DNA from: Tamlana crocina
Lineage (GTDB): Bacteria; Bacteroidota; Bacteroidia; Flavobacteriales; Flavobacteriaceae
Reading direction: 5' to 3'
NCBI GenBank assembly: GCA_040429635.1
Contig: CP158972.1
Location: 1,622,001 to 1,686,000, forward strand
Length of the DNA stretch: 64,000 nucleotides
The notes below the pieces were generated by a model that was not told the DNA's origin, searched no databases, and worked only from the letters and a program-made list of their open reading frames with translations. A program made the translations under genes and the position numbers. Position 1 is the first letter of the stretch, and each line of letters begins with the position of its first letter. Positions 45,209 to 54,209 of the stretch are shown here, in pieces.

Positions 45209-46483
45209 ATGAAAAAAAGCATCTTTTTATTGTTTCTAATATCCTTTTTAATAGGATGTACATCAGACGACAGCAATCCAAATACTAGCAATGTCACAGT
45301 CTCAATTGAAGCCTCAGGGCTTAACGATGACAAACTGGCGCTGAACAATTCAGCAACTTTTACAGCCAGTATTTCTGGTTTTGAAGGAGATGCGACTTCT
45401 TTAACCTATAGATGGAGGTTATCTACAGAAAATGGCGAACTCTCACAGAGTGGAAATCCGCTTCCCAATCCTTCGGTTAGTGGTAGTTCCATAAGCTGTG
45501 TCGGCAAATCGGAAGGGGACGAAGAGATTATTGTAGAAGTGTTGGATGCTTCAAATGATATATTTATATCAACATCCTACAACTTTACAATAGTTGATTC
45601 TGGAAACCAAACGAGTTTTGGCTGTTTTGATCAGCCAAAATTAATCTACAGAAACGGAACATTTAACTTTGTACTTAATTTTGATGGCACGAACGAAGAG
45701 TCTCTTGGTATAGGTGGTGGTACAGGTGTGGACATATCACCAGATGGTGAATGGATTGCCCAAGCTCGAGACACTCAATTTGGATGGCAAATGCACATTT
45801 TTAGGTGTGATGGTAGTACCGGATTAATACCCATTCCTGTAACATTTCTGGAACTTGATAATTCTCCCCAATTCTCACTAGATAGCAAAACATTATATTT
45901 TACAGGAGCTGTAGATGTACCGAATCCCCCTGTAAATGGGCACTTCTATGAAATTTTTGCCTACGATCTTGAGACTGGGGCTTTGACTCAATTGACCTCC
46001 GTAGCTGAACAACGCGATATTATTTTAGGCTATTTTACACTATCTCCTGTAACTGGCGATATCGCTTTTACACGTACCAATATTGATACAAATTTAACAA
46101 AACTTGCATTCCTTCAGCCAGAATCTGGACTCATTACAGATTTCTATACCTTTCCAGATGGTCTCAGCACTTATAGTTTAGACTGGTCGCCAGATGGCGG
46201 CGATATTATATTTACTGCATATTTTAATAGCACGCCTGGCATTTACAGGATAAACGTGACTAGTGGATCGCAACCGCTACTTGTTTTTGAGGATCCTTCA
46301 CCCAATACCTTACCGCCAGGTTATCCTACCTACTACAACGGTGGAAACCGGATTGCCTATGCGGGTTCAGAGAATGGGCAGTCAGGTTCAAGTCTCTGGT
46401 CAATAGATGCTAATGGAGAAGACTTTCAACTGTTGTTGGATGCAAATTCAAGTATTTTGGAGCTTTATGGGATCCTGCGTTAA
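45209..46483 (+). CDS. Lipoprotein with Ig-like and beta-propeller (PD40-like) domains
   Basis: A 424-residue lipoprotein with lipobox LIGC (Cys17). Residues about 28-130 look like a PKD/Ig-type sandwich (LTYRWRLSTENGELSQSG, IIVEVLDASND). Residues about 140-424 contain repeated propeller blades of the TolB/PD40 kind: VDISPDGEWIAQARD, PQFSLDSKTLYFTG, LSPVTGDIAFTRT, LDWSPDGGDIIFTAYF and GNRIAYAGSENG. The fold suggests binding of a protein or glycan at the outer membrane surface. No partner gene is adjacent. It is a single-gene unit ended by a hairpin; its promoter is not obvious. Confidence 0.8.
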   Translation: MKKSIFLLFLISFLIGCTSDDSNPNTSNVTVSIEASGLNDDKLALNNSATFTASISGFEGDATSLTYRWRLSTENGELSQSGNPLPNPSVSGSSISCVGKSEGDEEIIVEVLDASNDIFISTSYNFTIVDSGNQTSFGCFDQPKLIYRNGTFNFVLNFDGTNEESLGIGGGTGVDISPDGEWIAQARDTQFGWQMHIFRCDGSTGLIPIPVTFLELDNSPQFSLDSKTLYFTGAVDVPNPPVNGHFYEIFAYDLETGALTQLTSVAEQRDIILGYFTLSPVTGDIAFTRTNIDTNLTKLAFLQPESGLITDFYTFPDGLSTYSLDWSPDGGDIIFTAYFNSTPGIYRINVTSGSQPLLVFEDPSPNTLPPGYPTYYNGGNRIAYAGSENGQSGSSLWSIDANGEDFQLLLDANSSILELYGILR

Positions 46484-46504
46484 AATAATGATTGACAAAG
46501 GTTC

Positions 46505-46534
46505 AAAAAAGGGTGCTATTTGGCATCCTTTTTT
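46505..46534. terminator. Bidirectional terminator between propeller lipoprotein and esterase
   Basis: AAAAAAGGGTGC (46505-46516) pairs with GCATCCTTTTTT (46523-46534), with one G-U pair and a 6-base loop. A and T tracts on either side allow it to work for both convergent units. The rest of 46535-46753 holds no recognisable gene. Confidence 0.75.
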
Positions 46535-46753
46535 GATTGATGAAAAAAATCATTTACTTTTTCTTTCAGGACTGCGCACGGGTCAAAATGCACCACAACT
46601 TTAATGATATGCGTCGTTTCAATGACTTATATCAGACGTTAAACGAAGGTAGTTGAAATTATTTACAAATTCAAGGTTCAAAATGAAAAGTCGCAAAAGC
46701 GATATGGAGCTTAAAAAAAAAGAGAGCTAAGAATAGTTTGTGGAGGGTGTTGG

Positions 46754-47410
46754 TTAAATCCGCTCTGCCAACCAAGCCTTAAATTCGTAAAAATTCTGTG
46801 GTGCCACACCATGCCCAACCGGAAACTCCGAATATTGGTGTTTAATGTTCAAACTTTTTAAGAAAGTAGGGGTTTGCCGCGCCCAATCTACTGGAATCAC
46901 TTGGTCTACACTGCCATGCGAGCAGTAAAAATCCAAATGGGAATAGTCGGGTGTTTCCAAATCTTTTGGAAGTATGTCGTGGTTTACATAGCCGCTTAAA
47001 GCCACGATGTTTTTTACTTTTTCGGGATAAGTCAATGCCACGGCATAACTTAATATGCTGCCTTGACTAAAGCCCAAAAGGTTTACGTTCGTTTTGTTTA
47101 CTGGATAAGCCTCAACGGCCTCATCAATAAACTGGGCAATTAAATCGCGCGATTCCTTGGCCTGCTCGTTGTCGTTCCATTTGCCTTTTTCGGCATCAAA
47201 ATTAATGGCGTACCATGCATTACCGAAAGGTTGCATGGGGTAGGGCGCTTTCACCGAAATGATAAACAATTCTTCGGGCAATTCTTGTGCAAACGAAAAT
47301 AAATCGTTTTCATCACTGCCGTAACCGTGCATCATAATCAGCAACGGAGCGTTTTCGGTTAAAGTCGATTTTCGAATAATATGTTCTAAAGACAATGCGG
47401 TGTTTTCCAT
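46754..47410 (-). CDS. Alpha/beta hydrolase, carboxylesterase/phospholipase type
   Basis: A 218-residue serine hydrolase. The oxyanion region is MMHGYGSDENDL (27-38), the nucleophile Ser116 in LLGFSQGSI, with Asp169 in GSVDQVIP and His200 in VGHGVAP completing the triad. Size and spacing are those of the YpfH/acyl-protein-thioesterase-like esterases. No signal peptide is seen. It is the last gene of the BatA-dihydroorotase-like operon, 1 base after the small membrane protein gene. The substrate is unknown. Confidence 0.9.
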   Translation of the reverse strand: MENTALSLEHIIRKSTLTENAPLLIMMHGYGSDENDLFSFAQELPEELFIISVKAPYPMQPFGNAWYAINFDAEKGKWNDNEQAKESRDLIAQFIDEAVEAYPVNKTNVNLLGFSQGSILSYAVALTYPEKVKNIVALSGYVNHDILPKDLETPDYSHLDFYCSHGSVDQVIPVDWARQTPTFLKSLNIKHQYSEFPVGHGVAPQNFYEFKAWLAERI

Positions 47411-47411
47411 G

Positions 47412-47750
47412 TTAAGCGCCTAAGTTTGCAAATAATTTTTGATAAAATGCCCCGACTAAAGGAACTTCGGTGGTTTTTCGTGAAATGGCTCCCGAAAACC
47501 CGTAAATAAAAAGTACGGCAAAAAAGAGGTAAAATGCCGAAGTAACCATCCAACTGTCAAAGCTCCCAACCGGGTAGCCCAAGGCCCAAAACGTGAGCCA
47601 AAGCCCCAACGATTGCCGAATGTGAAAACTAGCAAAGGCACTTTTGTTTTTCTCTTCGTTGTTTAAAAAATAGGCGATAATCACCCCAATAATGGTAATA
47701 TAGCTGATGATGGCGTTGCTGCGCCCGCGGTCAATATCTTGTTCGGTCAT
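47412..47750 (-). CDS. Small membrane protein (DUF4870/Tic20-like)
   Basis: A 112-residue protein with about three hydrophobic segments. The pattern AIISYITIIGVIIAYFLN, then SFHIRQSLGLWLTF, then a final YLFFAVLFIYGFSGAI is that of DUF4870/Tic20-like small membrane proteins, where FHxRQSL is a frequent landmark. Function is unknown. It lies between the dihydroorotase homologue (5 bases upstream) and the esterase (1 base downstream), so co-expression is very likely. Confidence 0.75.
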   Translation of the reverse strand: MTEQDIDRGRSNAIISYITIIGVIIAYFLNNEEKNKSAFASFHIRQSLGLWLTFWALGYPVGSFDSWMVTSAFYLFFAVLFIYGFSGAISRKTTEVPLVGAFYQKLFANLGA

Positions 47751-47755
47751 GTTGT

Positions 47756-49012
47756 TTATGGATTTAAAACCACTTGGTTGTTGGCTACAATGCCGTACAC
47801 CTTTCCTTTTAGGGTTTCGTTTTCAAAAATGGCATTTTTCGATTTTGAAACGATATTGTTTTTACTGAAAGTGAATTTAGTATTCGGGTTGAATAGCGTT
47901 AAATCGGCCGTGTTTCCTACGTTAATGCTCGTGGATTCTAAACCGAATCGGTTTTTTCCTTTAGTGAGCAGTTCGATGGTTTTCTTTAAAGTGAATACAT
48001 TTTGAAGTGCCCCAAATGCACTTTCCAATCCGATAGTGCCATATTCCGCATGGTCAAATTCCACTTTCTTTTGTTCGACATCGATGGGGTTGTGGTCGCT
48101 GGTTACCATATCGATGGTGCCGTCTTTCACGCCTTCAATTAAAGCATCCACATCGGTTTGTGTGCGCAATGGCGGCAATACTTTAAAATGGGTGTTGAAA
48201 TCGCCCAACACATCATCCGTAAAGTATAGATTATGGATGGCCACGCTACAGGTTACATCCAGTTTTTTCTTTTTGGCTTCGCGAATTAACTGCACGGATC
48301 CAGCCGTTGAAATGGTGGGGATATGTAGTTTCCCGCCGGTATATTCCAATAAAAATAAGTCGCGGGCAATTTGTAGTTCTTCTGCTAAAGCGGGAATCCC
48401 TTTAAGTCCCAATCTAGTACTGCTAATATGTTCGTTTACCACACCCTTGCCAACAATTTTGTTTTCCTGCGGAAAGGAGCACACCAAACCATCAAAATTA
48501 CTCGCATATTGCAATGCGATTTTCATCAGGTTGGGGTTGGCAATCGGTTTTTTATAATCGTAAAAAGCCACCGATCCAGCTGTGTTCATATCGTAAAGTT
48601 CGGCTAAATCCTCGCCCTCGCTTTTAACGGTTAAGGCACCAATCGGCAACAGGCTTACCGCATGGTTTTGGGCTTTCGATTTTAAAAAAGTAATATCGGA
48701 ATTCGAGTCAATCACCGGGTTGCTGTTTGCATTAACGGCCACGGAGGTAAACCCAGAAGCTGCTGCAGTTTTCAATCCGTTTTGTATGGTTTCGCGTTCC
48801 TCGTATCCAGGTTCGCCAAAACACACGCTGCTATCAAACCAACCTTGCGAAACGTGCAGGTTTTCGGCATCGATTTCCTGAAAATTTTTAGTGTTTTTTA
48901 TACTTGGGGCTATTTGGGTAATCGTGCCGTTTTCAATTAAAATATCCTGGGTAGTGTTGTGAAATTCACTTTTCGAATCAAGGATGGTGGCCGATTTTAT
49001 AAGTATGTTCAT
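47756..49012 (-). CDS. Dihydroorotase-like protein lacking the metal-binding histidines
   Basis: A 418-residue amidohydrolase-fold protein with the overall outline of type I dihydroorotase: QGWFDSSVCFGEPGYEERE (56-74), HIPTISTAGSVQLI (230-243), DMVTSDHNPID (301-311) and a C-terminal barrel. The catalytic metal site is missing. The canonical D-x-H-x-H-x-R reads D60-S-S62-V-C64-F-G66; the HCED-like histidine position reads VCSFPQ (177-182); the HVSTA histidine is Thr233; only Asp306 remains. Catalysis of the pyrimidine ring-closing step is therefore unlikely. Inactive dihydroorotase homologues exist elsewhere, for example those needed to hold aspartate transcarbamoylase together, and that is one possible role. 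It overlaps the BatA gene by 4 bases. Confidence 0.85.
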   Translation of the reverse strand: MNILIKSATILDSKSEFHNTTQDILIENGTITQIAPSIKNTKNFQEIDAENLHVSQGWFDSSVCFGEPGYEERETIQNGLKTAAASGFTSVAVNANSNPVIDSNSDITFLKSKAQNHAVSLLPIGALTVKSEGEDLAELYDMNTAGSVAFYDYKKPIANPNLMKIALQYASNFDGLVCSFPQENKIVGKGVVNEHISSTRLGLKGIPALAEELQIARDLFLLEYTGGKLHIPTISTAGSVQLIREAKKKKLDVTCSVAIHNLYFTDDVLGDFNTHFKVLPPLRTQTDVDALIEGVKDGTIDMVTSDHNPIDVEQKKVEFDHAEYGTIGLESAFGALQNVFTLKKTIELLTKGKNRFGLESTSINVGNTADLTLFNPNTKFTFSKNNIVSKSKNAIFENETLKGKVYGIVANNQVVLNP

Positions 49013-50934
49013 TTAAAGAATTTTAAGATGAGCATTTCTACAAGCAGTAGCGCTAGTGCAAAAATAACAAACCATTTCCATAGCGCATTAACTTTTGAGT
49101 CACTTTTTAAGGCATCAAAAATTTCGGGAATGGAATCGCTAACGGTTACATTTTCTGCCGAAGACAGGTCGCGGTAGCTTAAATGGCTTTCGGTTCTGTT
49201 GTAATTGTAACTGACGTTTTTTAAGGTTTCTTCTTTATTTTTAATGGTGTAAACACCCGAAATATCTGGGGTTTCAGAAGTATTGACGACGACTTTATTG
49301 TTGAAATATTGCTGTTTCGGGATGATGCTCGTGCCGTTATGTTCCATATTTAAAACGGCATCTTGCTGCATTTGGGTTTCCACATCAAAAGTGTTTTCCT
49401 TTCCAATAGTGTAATACAGTTCGGGAATTTTTAAACTTTGCTTGGCCATATTGTACAACGAAGGAACGATGAGCGGTGAATTTTGAAAGTTTGAATTTTT
49501 AGTGTTGATGGCCGAAGTAAACACATAAACATTGTTGTTTTGGCCCAAAAACGGTTTGCCATCTTCAAACTGTAGGACAGAAGCCATATTGTTTGAAGCG
49601 AGGTTATAAAAGCTATTGACTTTAGGGTATTGAAAATTTTCCACCTGTTTTTCGAACACGCCATTGCTAAATAGTGGGTGACCGTAATTGATGGTGGTTA
49701 CTCGTTTTTCGGATGGATTCAATTCGGAAAACCCGTTGCCAAAATGTCCCAAAAATGAACTGTACGATTCCACATTGATGTCTTCCGAAGGAATAACAAT
49801 AACAATGCCTTCTTGCTCGGTAAACTGTTTTAGGGCGGCGGATAACGATACGGGAATGTCAGTCAATTCATTTAAAACAATGAGATGTTGCTCGTCAATG
49901 AGGTTGTAATTTAATTGGTTCGGAGCAGTTGAAATATAGTTGAATTCATCATCGGTGTAAATGCGTTTTAAAAAGGAATCGTCCGCAGCATTCACCGCCA
50001 AAACATTAATTTTTGATGCTTTGTTGATGTTGAAATACAAATTATTGTCGAATTGTAAATGCGCATCGTTAATGCTGATTTTTCCGTTAATGACTTCATT
50101 CGCCGGAATGGAAAATGTGGTTTCGGCAGTGTCGTCAATAGCCACTGAAGTTTTTGCAATAAGGTTATCGTTGTTAAACAGCGACACCGGTAAATTTTCA
50201 ACGGCGGCACCACTGTTTTTTAAAATAACGTTGAGTTCAATGGTGTTGGCTGTGTTTTTTGAAATATAGGCGCTGTCAATCGAAATATTGTTGGTGTTTA
50301 CGGGCGCCAATTTTACAAAATGGATTTCTGTAAGCGAGTCCGTTGGAATCTCAAAACTACCGTTGTTATCTTGAAAATCGGAAATAAAAACCAGATGTTT
50401 CAAAACACCATTTTTTTTACTGAAAGCACTTTGGCTTTTCAAAAAAGCGGCCTCGGTACTAAGGCTGTTCGAGGCATAATCCCATTGCAGCATGTCGTTT
50501 TTTAAGGCTTTAATGTTGGTGTTTTTAAAACTATTGCTGTTGGTGATTATCGAGATATTTTCATTTTCGGGAACGTTGGCAATCAAATCCTGAACGGCAC
50601 GTTTAAACAGTTCGCCTTTGTCGCCCTTGGCCTGCATGCTGAACGAATTGTCCAAATAAATCACGGTTTCCTTTTCCGTTTTAAACGCATCGCTTTTTGC
50701 CGTAAACGGTTGTGCAAATGCAAATACCAAAGCAGCCAAAAGCAGCATGCGGGTAAAAAGCACTAGCCACTTTTTTATTTGTGAACTTTTTCGGGTTTGC
50801 AGCGTCGCTTCCTTTAAAAAAGCCACGTTGGTAAAATCGACCTTTTGGAATTTACGAAGCTGAAAAAGATGGACAATAATGGGAATGAGCAGTAAAAATA
50901 AGGCGTAAAGAATTTCGGGGTGTTTAAACTGCAT
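49009..50934 (-). CDS. BatA-domain VWA membrane protein
   Basis: A 641-residue protein with an N-terminal BatA/aerotolerance domain: TM helix about 5-24, then LRKFQKVDFTNVAFLKEA, then a second TM about 56-74. It continues with a VWA domain whose MIDAS is DNSFS (Asp95, Ser97, Ser99), a large extracytoplasmic region of about 430 residues and a C-terminal TM (about 617-638). Proteins with this architecture are widespread in Bacteroidota beside, or instead of, the Bat operon proteins; their role is unsettled. It is the first gene of the operon with the dihydroorotase homologue (ATGA overlap), the small membrane protein and the esterase, and has its own -7 box. Confidence 0.87.
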   Translation of the reverse strand: MQFKHPEILYALFLLLIPIIVHLFQLRKFQKVDFTNVAFLKEATLQTRKSSQIKKWLVLFTRMLLLAALVFAFAQPFTAKSDAFKTEKETVIYLDNSFSMQAKGDKGELFKRAVQDLIANVPENENISIITNSNSFKNTNIKALKNDMLQWDYASNSLSTEAAFLKSQSAFSKKNGVLKHLVFISDFQDNNGSFEIPTDSLTEIHFVKLAPVNTNNISIDSAYISKNTANTIELNVILKNSGAAVENLPVSLFNNDNLIAKTSVAIDDTAETTFSIPANEVINGKISINDAHLQFDNNLYFNINKASKINVLAVNAADDSFLKRIYTDDEFNYISTAPNQLNYNLIDEQHLIVLNELTDIPVSLSAALKQFTEQEGIVIVIPSEDINVESYSSFLGHFGNGFSELNPSEKRVTTINYGHPLFSNGVFEKQVENFQYPKVNSFYNLASNNMASVLQFEDGKPFLGQNNNVYVFTSAINTKNSNFQNSPLIVPSLYNMAKQSLKIPELYYTIGKENTFDVETQMQQDAVLNMEHNGTSIIPKQQYFNNKVVVNTSETPDISGVYTIKNKEETLKNVSYNYNRTESHLSYRDLSSAENVTVSDSIPEIFDALKSDSKVNALWKWFVIFALALLLVEMLILKFFK

Positions 50935-50950
50935 AGTGATTTAAATTAGT

Positions 50951-50958
50951 CAAAACTA
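50951..50958 (-). promoter_or_regulatory. -7 box (TAGTTTTG) of the BatA operon
   Basis: On the minus strand a perfect TAnnTTTG lies 16 bases upstream of the BatA gene ATG. Confidence 0.55.
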
Positions 50959-51039
50959 CATATTTTTTCTGATTGTTTGTATGCGGTGCTAAAATCTTAT
51001 TCGATCTATGTTTTTAGTTATAAAATCTTGTTTTCCGTC

Positions 51040-51060
51040 ATGCTGAACTTGATTCAGCAT
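51040..51060. repeat. Palindromic repeat ATGCTGAA/TTCAGCAT
   Basis: ATGCTGAA (51040-51047) pairs perfectly with TTCAGCAT (51053-51060) over a CTTGA loop, in the context CGTC...CTC. It lies between the end of the GT2 gene and the promoter of the BatA operon. It looks like a REP-type element of a different family from the GAGCGnAG repeats. Confidence 0.6.
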
Positions 51061-51141
51061 CTCAATTTGTTTGTAAATTTTGTAAAACTATTCGTGTATT
51101 CGTGGCAGCTAAATACATTTTTAAACCTTGAGTCATTTTTA

Positions 51142-52149
51142 CTAACAAAAGAAAACATAATCCTTAACGGGCTTTAAATCTAAGTTTTTTAAATAGGCCC
51201 GTATTTCCTTTTGAGCTGCTTTGTTGGCCACAGTAATGATGCTTTGCGGATTTTTAATTTTTGAAAGTGTTTCAAACGGTAGCATGGATTTTCCGTAAAT
51301 ATCCTTACCGATTTTTTTCGGGTTGTCGCAAATCCATTCAAAATCTATGTTTCTTTCAACAAGCGTTTGCGCAATAATTTTGCCTTTGCTTCCGGCGCCC
51401 CAAACCACCAATGTTTTATTGGGGTTGAAATCAATATCCAAAAAATGATTGATTTTTAACGATGTAAAATGGTTTTGCGCATAATGCACATGCGTTCGGG
51501 AAGTTCGGGTGCTATAATCTCGCCATTGGTGCAAAATATCGTTACACGGAATACATTTATAGCTGCTTTTGTAAAACCGGAACGTGAGGTCGTAATCTTC
51601 GGGGTAAATATGCGGATTAAAGGCATCGCAGGCCAGTAAATCGTCGCGGTGTAGCATCCAACAGGGTGAGGGAATAACGCACTCTTTATAAATTTCATCA
51701 TAATTACTTCCCGTTTTCGTTAGCTTGTTCAACCAGTTTTCGTAGCTTTTATAGCCCGGTTTTACGCCGCCTTTCGCAAAGTATTTTACCAAACCAACGG
51801 CAACATGTTTCTTTCCGTGGGTTAAAAGATTGTTGGTCAATACTTCAATCTTATTAGGCATCATAATATCGTCGCTATCCATTCGGGTGATAAATTCACC
51901 TTTACTTTTTGATAGGGCCATTTGCAGGGCATCGATAATACCGCTTCCTGAATTTTTAAAAACATGTATTCTGGCGTCTTTTTCCGCGAAAGCGTTAACC
52001 GTATTATAACTGCCGTCAGTTGAGTCGTCATCAATCATTACCATTTCCCAATTTTGATAGGTTTGTTCAATAACGGATTGAATACATACAGCCAAAAAAC
52101 GTTCGGTATTTTTAAACGGCACTAAAATGCTCACTAAGGGCGGTTCCAT
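51142..52149 (-). CDS. GT2 glycosyltransferase with C-terminal Rossmann-like domain
   Basis: A 335-residue protein. The N-terminal half is a GT-A glycosyltransferase: VSILVPFKNTERFLAVCIQSV (6-26), IDDDSTDGS (39-47), and the metal site RMDSDD (89-94), with PEDYDLTFRFY as the acceptor motif. Residues about 245-335 form a separate alpha/beta domain that begins TLVVWGAGSKGKII (246-259) with the glycine loop GAGSKG, followed by ICDNPKKIG. This resembles the nucleotide- or sugar-binding tails of C-methyltransferases and PglD-like proteins. The fusion may modify or sense the sugar it transfers. No lipopolysaccharide or capsule genes are adjacent. Last residues are hydrophobic and end in cysteine. 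Confidence 0.82.
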   Translation of the reverse strand: MEPPLVSILVPFKNTERFLAVCIQSVIEQTYQNWEMVMIDDDSTDGSYNTVNAFAEKDARIHVFKNSGSGIIDALQMALSKSKGEFITRMDSDDIMMPNKIEVLTNNLLTHGKKHVAVGLVKYFAKGGVKPGYKSYENWLNKLTKTGSNYDEIYKECVIPSPCWMLHRDDLLACDAFNPHIYPEDYDLTFRFYKSSYKCIPCNDILHQWRDYSTRTSRTHVHYAQNHFTSLKINHFLDIDFNPNKTLVVWGAGSKGKIIAQTLVERNIDFEWICDNPKKIGKDIYGKSMLPFETLSKIKNPQSIITVANKAAQKEIRAYLKNLDLKPVKDYVFFC

Positions 52150-52186
52150 TTTCAGTTTTATTAAAAATTTATGACTTATTTTTAGG

Positions 52187-52201
52187 CACCCATTATGGGT
52201 G
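52187..52201. promoter_or_regulatory. CACCCA-TTA-TGGGTG palindrome in a divergent intergenic region
   Basis: CACCCA (52187-52192) and TGGGTG (52196-52201) form a perfect inverted repeat with a 3-base spacer. It is midway between the divergent GT2 and M61 peptidase genes, so an operator is possible, but no regulator gene is nearby. Confidence 0.3.
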
Positions 52202-52295
52202 GATACGCTGCGAATTTAACAAAACCTTAAGAAAGGAGGCCGTTACATAATGGTATTTTGCACGTCAATTTATAAACTTTTAAAACTACTCATAA

Positions 52296-54188
52296 ATGAA
52301 TTCAAAATCGGTAATGGCAGTAATGGCCGGAATATTATTGGCCAGTTGCGGGTCGGCCAATAAAACAGGAAATGATTTGGCTACCAGTTTGCCCATTGAA
52401 GCGACCATAGATTTATCGAAAATTAATGATGATAAAGCGCCCGTAACCATCGATCCGGGGCGATTTACCGTTAAAACCGTGACTTACCGTTTGCCAAGGG
52501 TGATTCAGGGAACTTATTCGGTGAGTGATTTTGGAAAGTACGTGGAAGCTTTTAAAGCTTACGATTACTCTGGAAACGAAATAGAGGTGAACCAATTGGA
52601 TACCAATACTTGGACGATTGAAAATGCCAAGAAGCTGGATAAAATCACTTATTTGGTGAATGATACTTACGATATCGAGGAAGAAGGCGGTATTGGTAAA
52701 GACCAACCGTTTTCGCCTGCAGGAACGAATATTGAACCCAAAAACTACGTGCTGAATCTGCACGGTTTTGTGGGCTATTTCGATTCCTTAAAAAGCAACC
52801 AATACAAATTGAATGTGACCGCCGATGCCGGTTTTGTACGTACTTCGGCCTTGCAAAATGTTAATTCCACCAAAAGTGAAGACGGCAAATATTTAACAAC
52901 AACTTATTTGGCACCGCGTTATTTTGATATTACCGACAACCCCATGATGTACGGTAATTTAGATGTTGAAGAATTTCAAGTGGGCGATATAAAAATTGTA
53001 TTGAGTGTATATTCTCCAAACAAGAAGCACTCGGCAGCATCGCTTAAAGAAACCATTTTTAAAATGATGCAGGCTCAAAAAGCCTATTTGGGCGATATTA
53101 ACTCGACGCTGCGTTATGATATTTACTTGTATTTATCGGATGGTGAGGCCGATTCACCGAAAGGTTTTGGAGCTTTAGAGCACCATACTTCAACCGTTGT
53201 GGTTTTACCAGAATCGATGGACGAACAAACGTTGGCCGATGCCATGATTGACGTGGTGTCGCACGAGTTTTTCCACATTGTAACGCCGCTGAGTGTACAC
53301 TCTGAAGATGTGCATTATTTCGATTATAACAACCCTACTTTTTCAAAACACCTATGGATGTACGAAGGCGTAACGGAATACTTTTCAACCTTGTTTCAAA
53401 TTGACCAAGGTTTAGTAGATGAGAAAAAATTCTACGGCGATATTTATGAAAAAATACAAGCCTCTAGAAGAATGAACGATGCGATGAGTTTCACTATTAT
53501 GAGTGAGAATGTTTTAAAAGCACCTTACAAAGATGAATATTTAAACGTGTACCAAAAAGGCGCGTTAATTGGAATGTGCATCGATATTTTAATGAGAGAG
53601 GAAAGCAACGGGCAACGCGGTATTTTATCATTAATGAAAGAACTTTCCAATAAATACGGAAAAAACAAGCCTTTTGAAGACGACAATTTAATTGCCGAAA
53701 TTACTGAGATGACCTATCCTTCGGTTGGAGAGTTTTTAAACACGCACGTGGTTGGCGATATTCCAATTGATTACAATGTGTTTTTTGAAAAAGTAGGCTT
53801 GGAGATTGGTGAAGGACAAGTGGAGGCCAACTATATTTTAATGGACGGCGTACCCATAGTAAGTGGCGATGCTCAAACGGGTACAATCTTTTTCACCGAT
53901 AAAGTGTTGGAAAATAGCTTTTGGAAAGCACAGGGCGTTCAGCCCAACGATGTGATAAAAAGTATTGATGGCACCGAGTTGACTATGCAAAATGCCAACC
54001 AAGTGTTACAGCAAGTGTTTATGTGGAAACCTGGTCGTGTTATTGAGGTGAAGTTGGAGCGTAACGGCGAAGAAGTTGAAATTAAAACAACTACCACTAA
54101 AGCTTATACCAGCGGTGAAATGATTGTTGAAAATCCTGAAGCAACTGAAGCCCAAAAGGCTTTGCGAAAAGCGTGGTTGAAAGGGTAG
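52296..54188 (+). CDS. M61 family metallopeptidase lipoprotein with PDZ domain
   Basis: A 630-residue lipoprotein with lipobox LASC (Cys18). The zinc site is HEFFH (323-327) with the likely third ligand Glu357 in MYEGVTEYF. N-terminal beta domains (about 35-240) and the central thermolysin-like helical part are as in M61 glycyl-aminopeptidase-type proteins. A C-terminal PDZ domain covers about 530-600 (WKAQGVQPNDVIKSIDGTEL). It should act in the periplasm or on the cell surface in peptide turnover. It is a single-gene unit, ended by the unusual long-loop hairpin at 54210-54340. Confidence 0.9.
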   Translation: MNSKSVMAVMAGILLASCGSANKTGNDLATSLPIEATIDLSKINDDKAPVTIDPGRFTVKTVTYRLPRVIQGTYSVSDFGKYVEAFKAYDYSGNEIEVNQLDTNTWTIENAKKLDKITYLVNDTYDIEEEGGIGKDQPFSPAGTNIEPKNYVLNLHGFVGYFDSLKSNQYKLNVTADAGFVRTSALQNVNSTKSEDGKYLTTTYLAPRYFDITDNPMMYGNLDVEEFQVGDIKIVLSVYSPNKKHSAASLKETIFKMMQAQKAYLGDINSTLRYDIYLYLSDGEADSPKGFGALEHHTSTVVVLPESMDEQTLADAMIDVVSHEFFHIVTPLSVHSEDVHYFDYNNPTFSKHLWMYEGVTEYFSTLFQIDQGLVDEKKFYGDIYEKIQASRRMNDAMSFTIMSENVLKAPYKDEYLNVYQKGALIGMCIDILMREESNGQRGILSLMKELSNKYGKNKPFEDDNLIAEITEMTYPSVGEFLNTHVVGDIPIDYNVFFEKVGLEIGEGQVEANYILMDGVPIVSGDAQTGTIFFTDKVLENSFWKAQGVQPNDVIKSIDGTELTMQNANQVLQQVFMWKPGRVIEVKLERNGEEVEIKTTTTKAYTSGEMIVENPEATEAQKALRKAWLKG

Positions 54189-54209
54189 TTTATAATTTTT
54201 TAAAACGAT

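Noticed and set aside
46407-46604. Short open frame at the end of the propeller lipoprotein gene
   Set aside because: It overlaps the lipoprotein in another frame and runs straight through a strong terminator hairpin.
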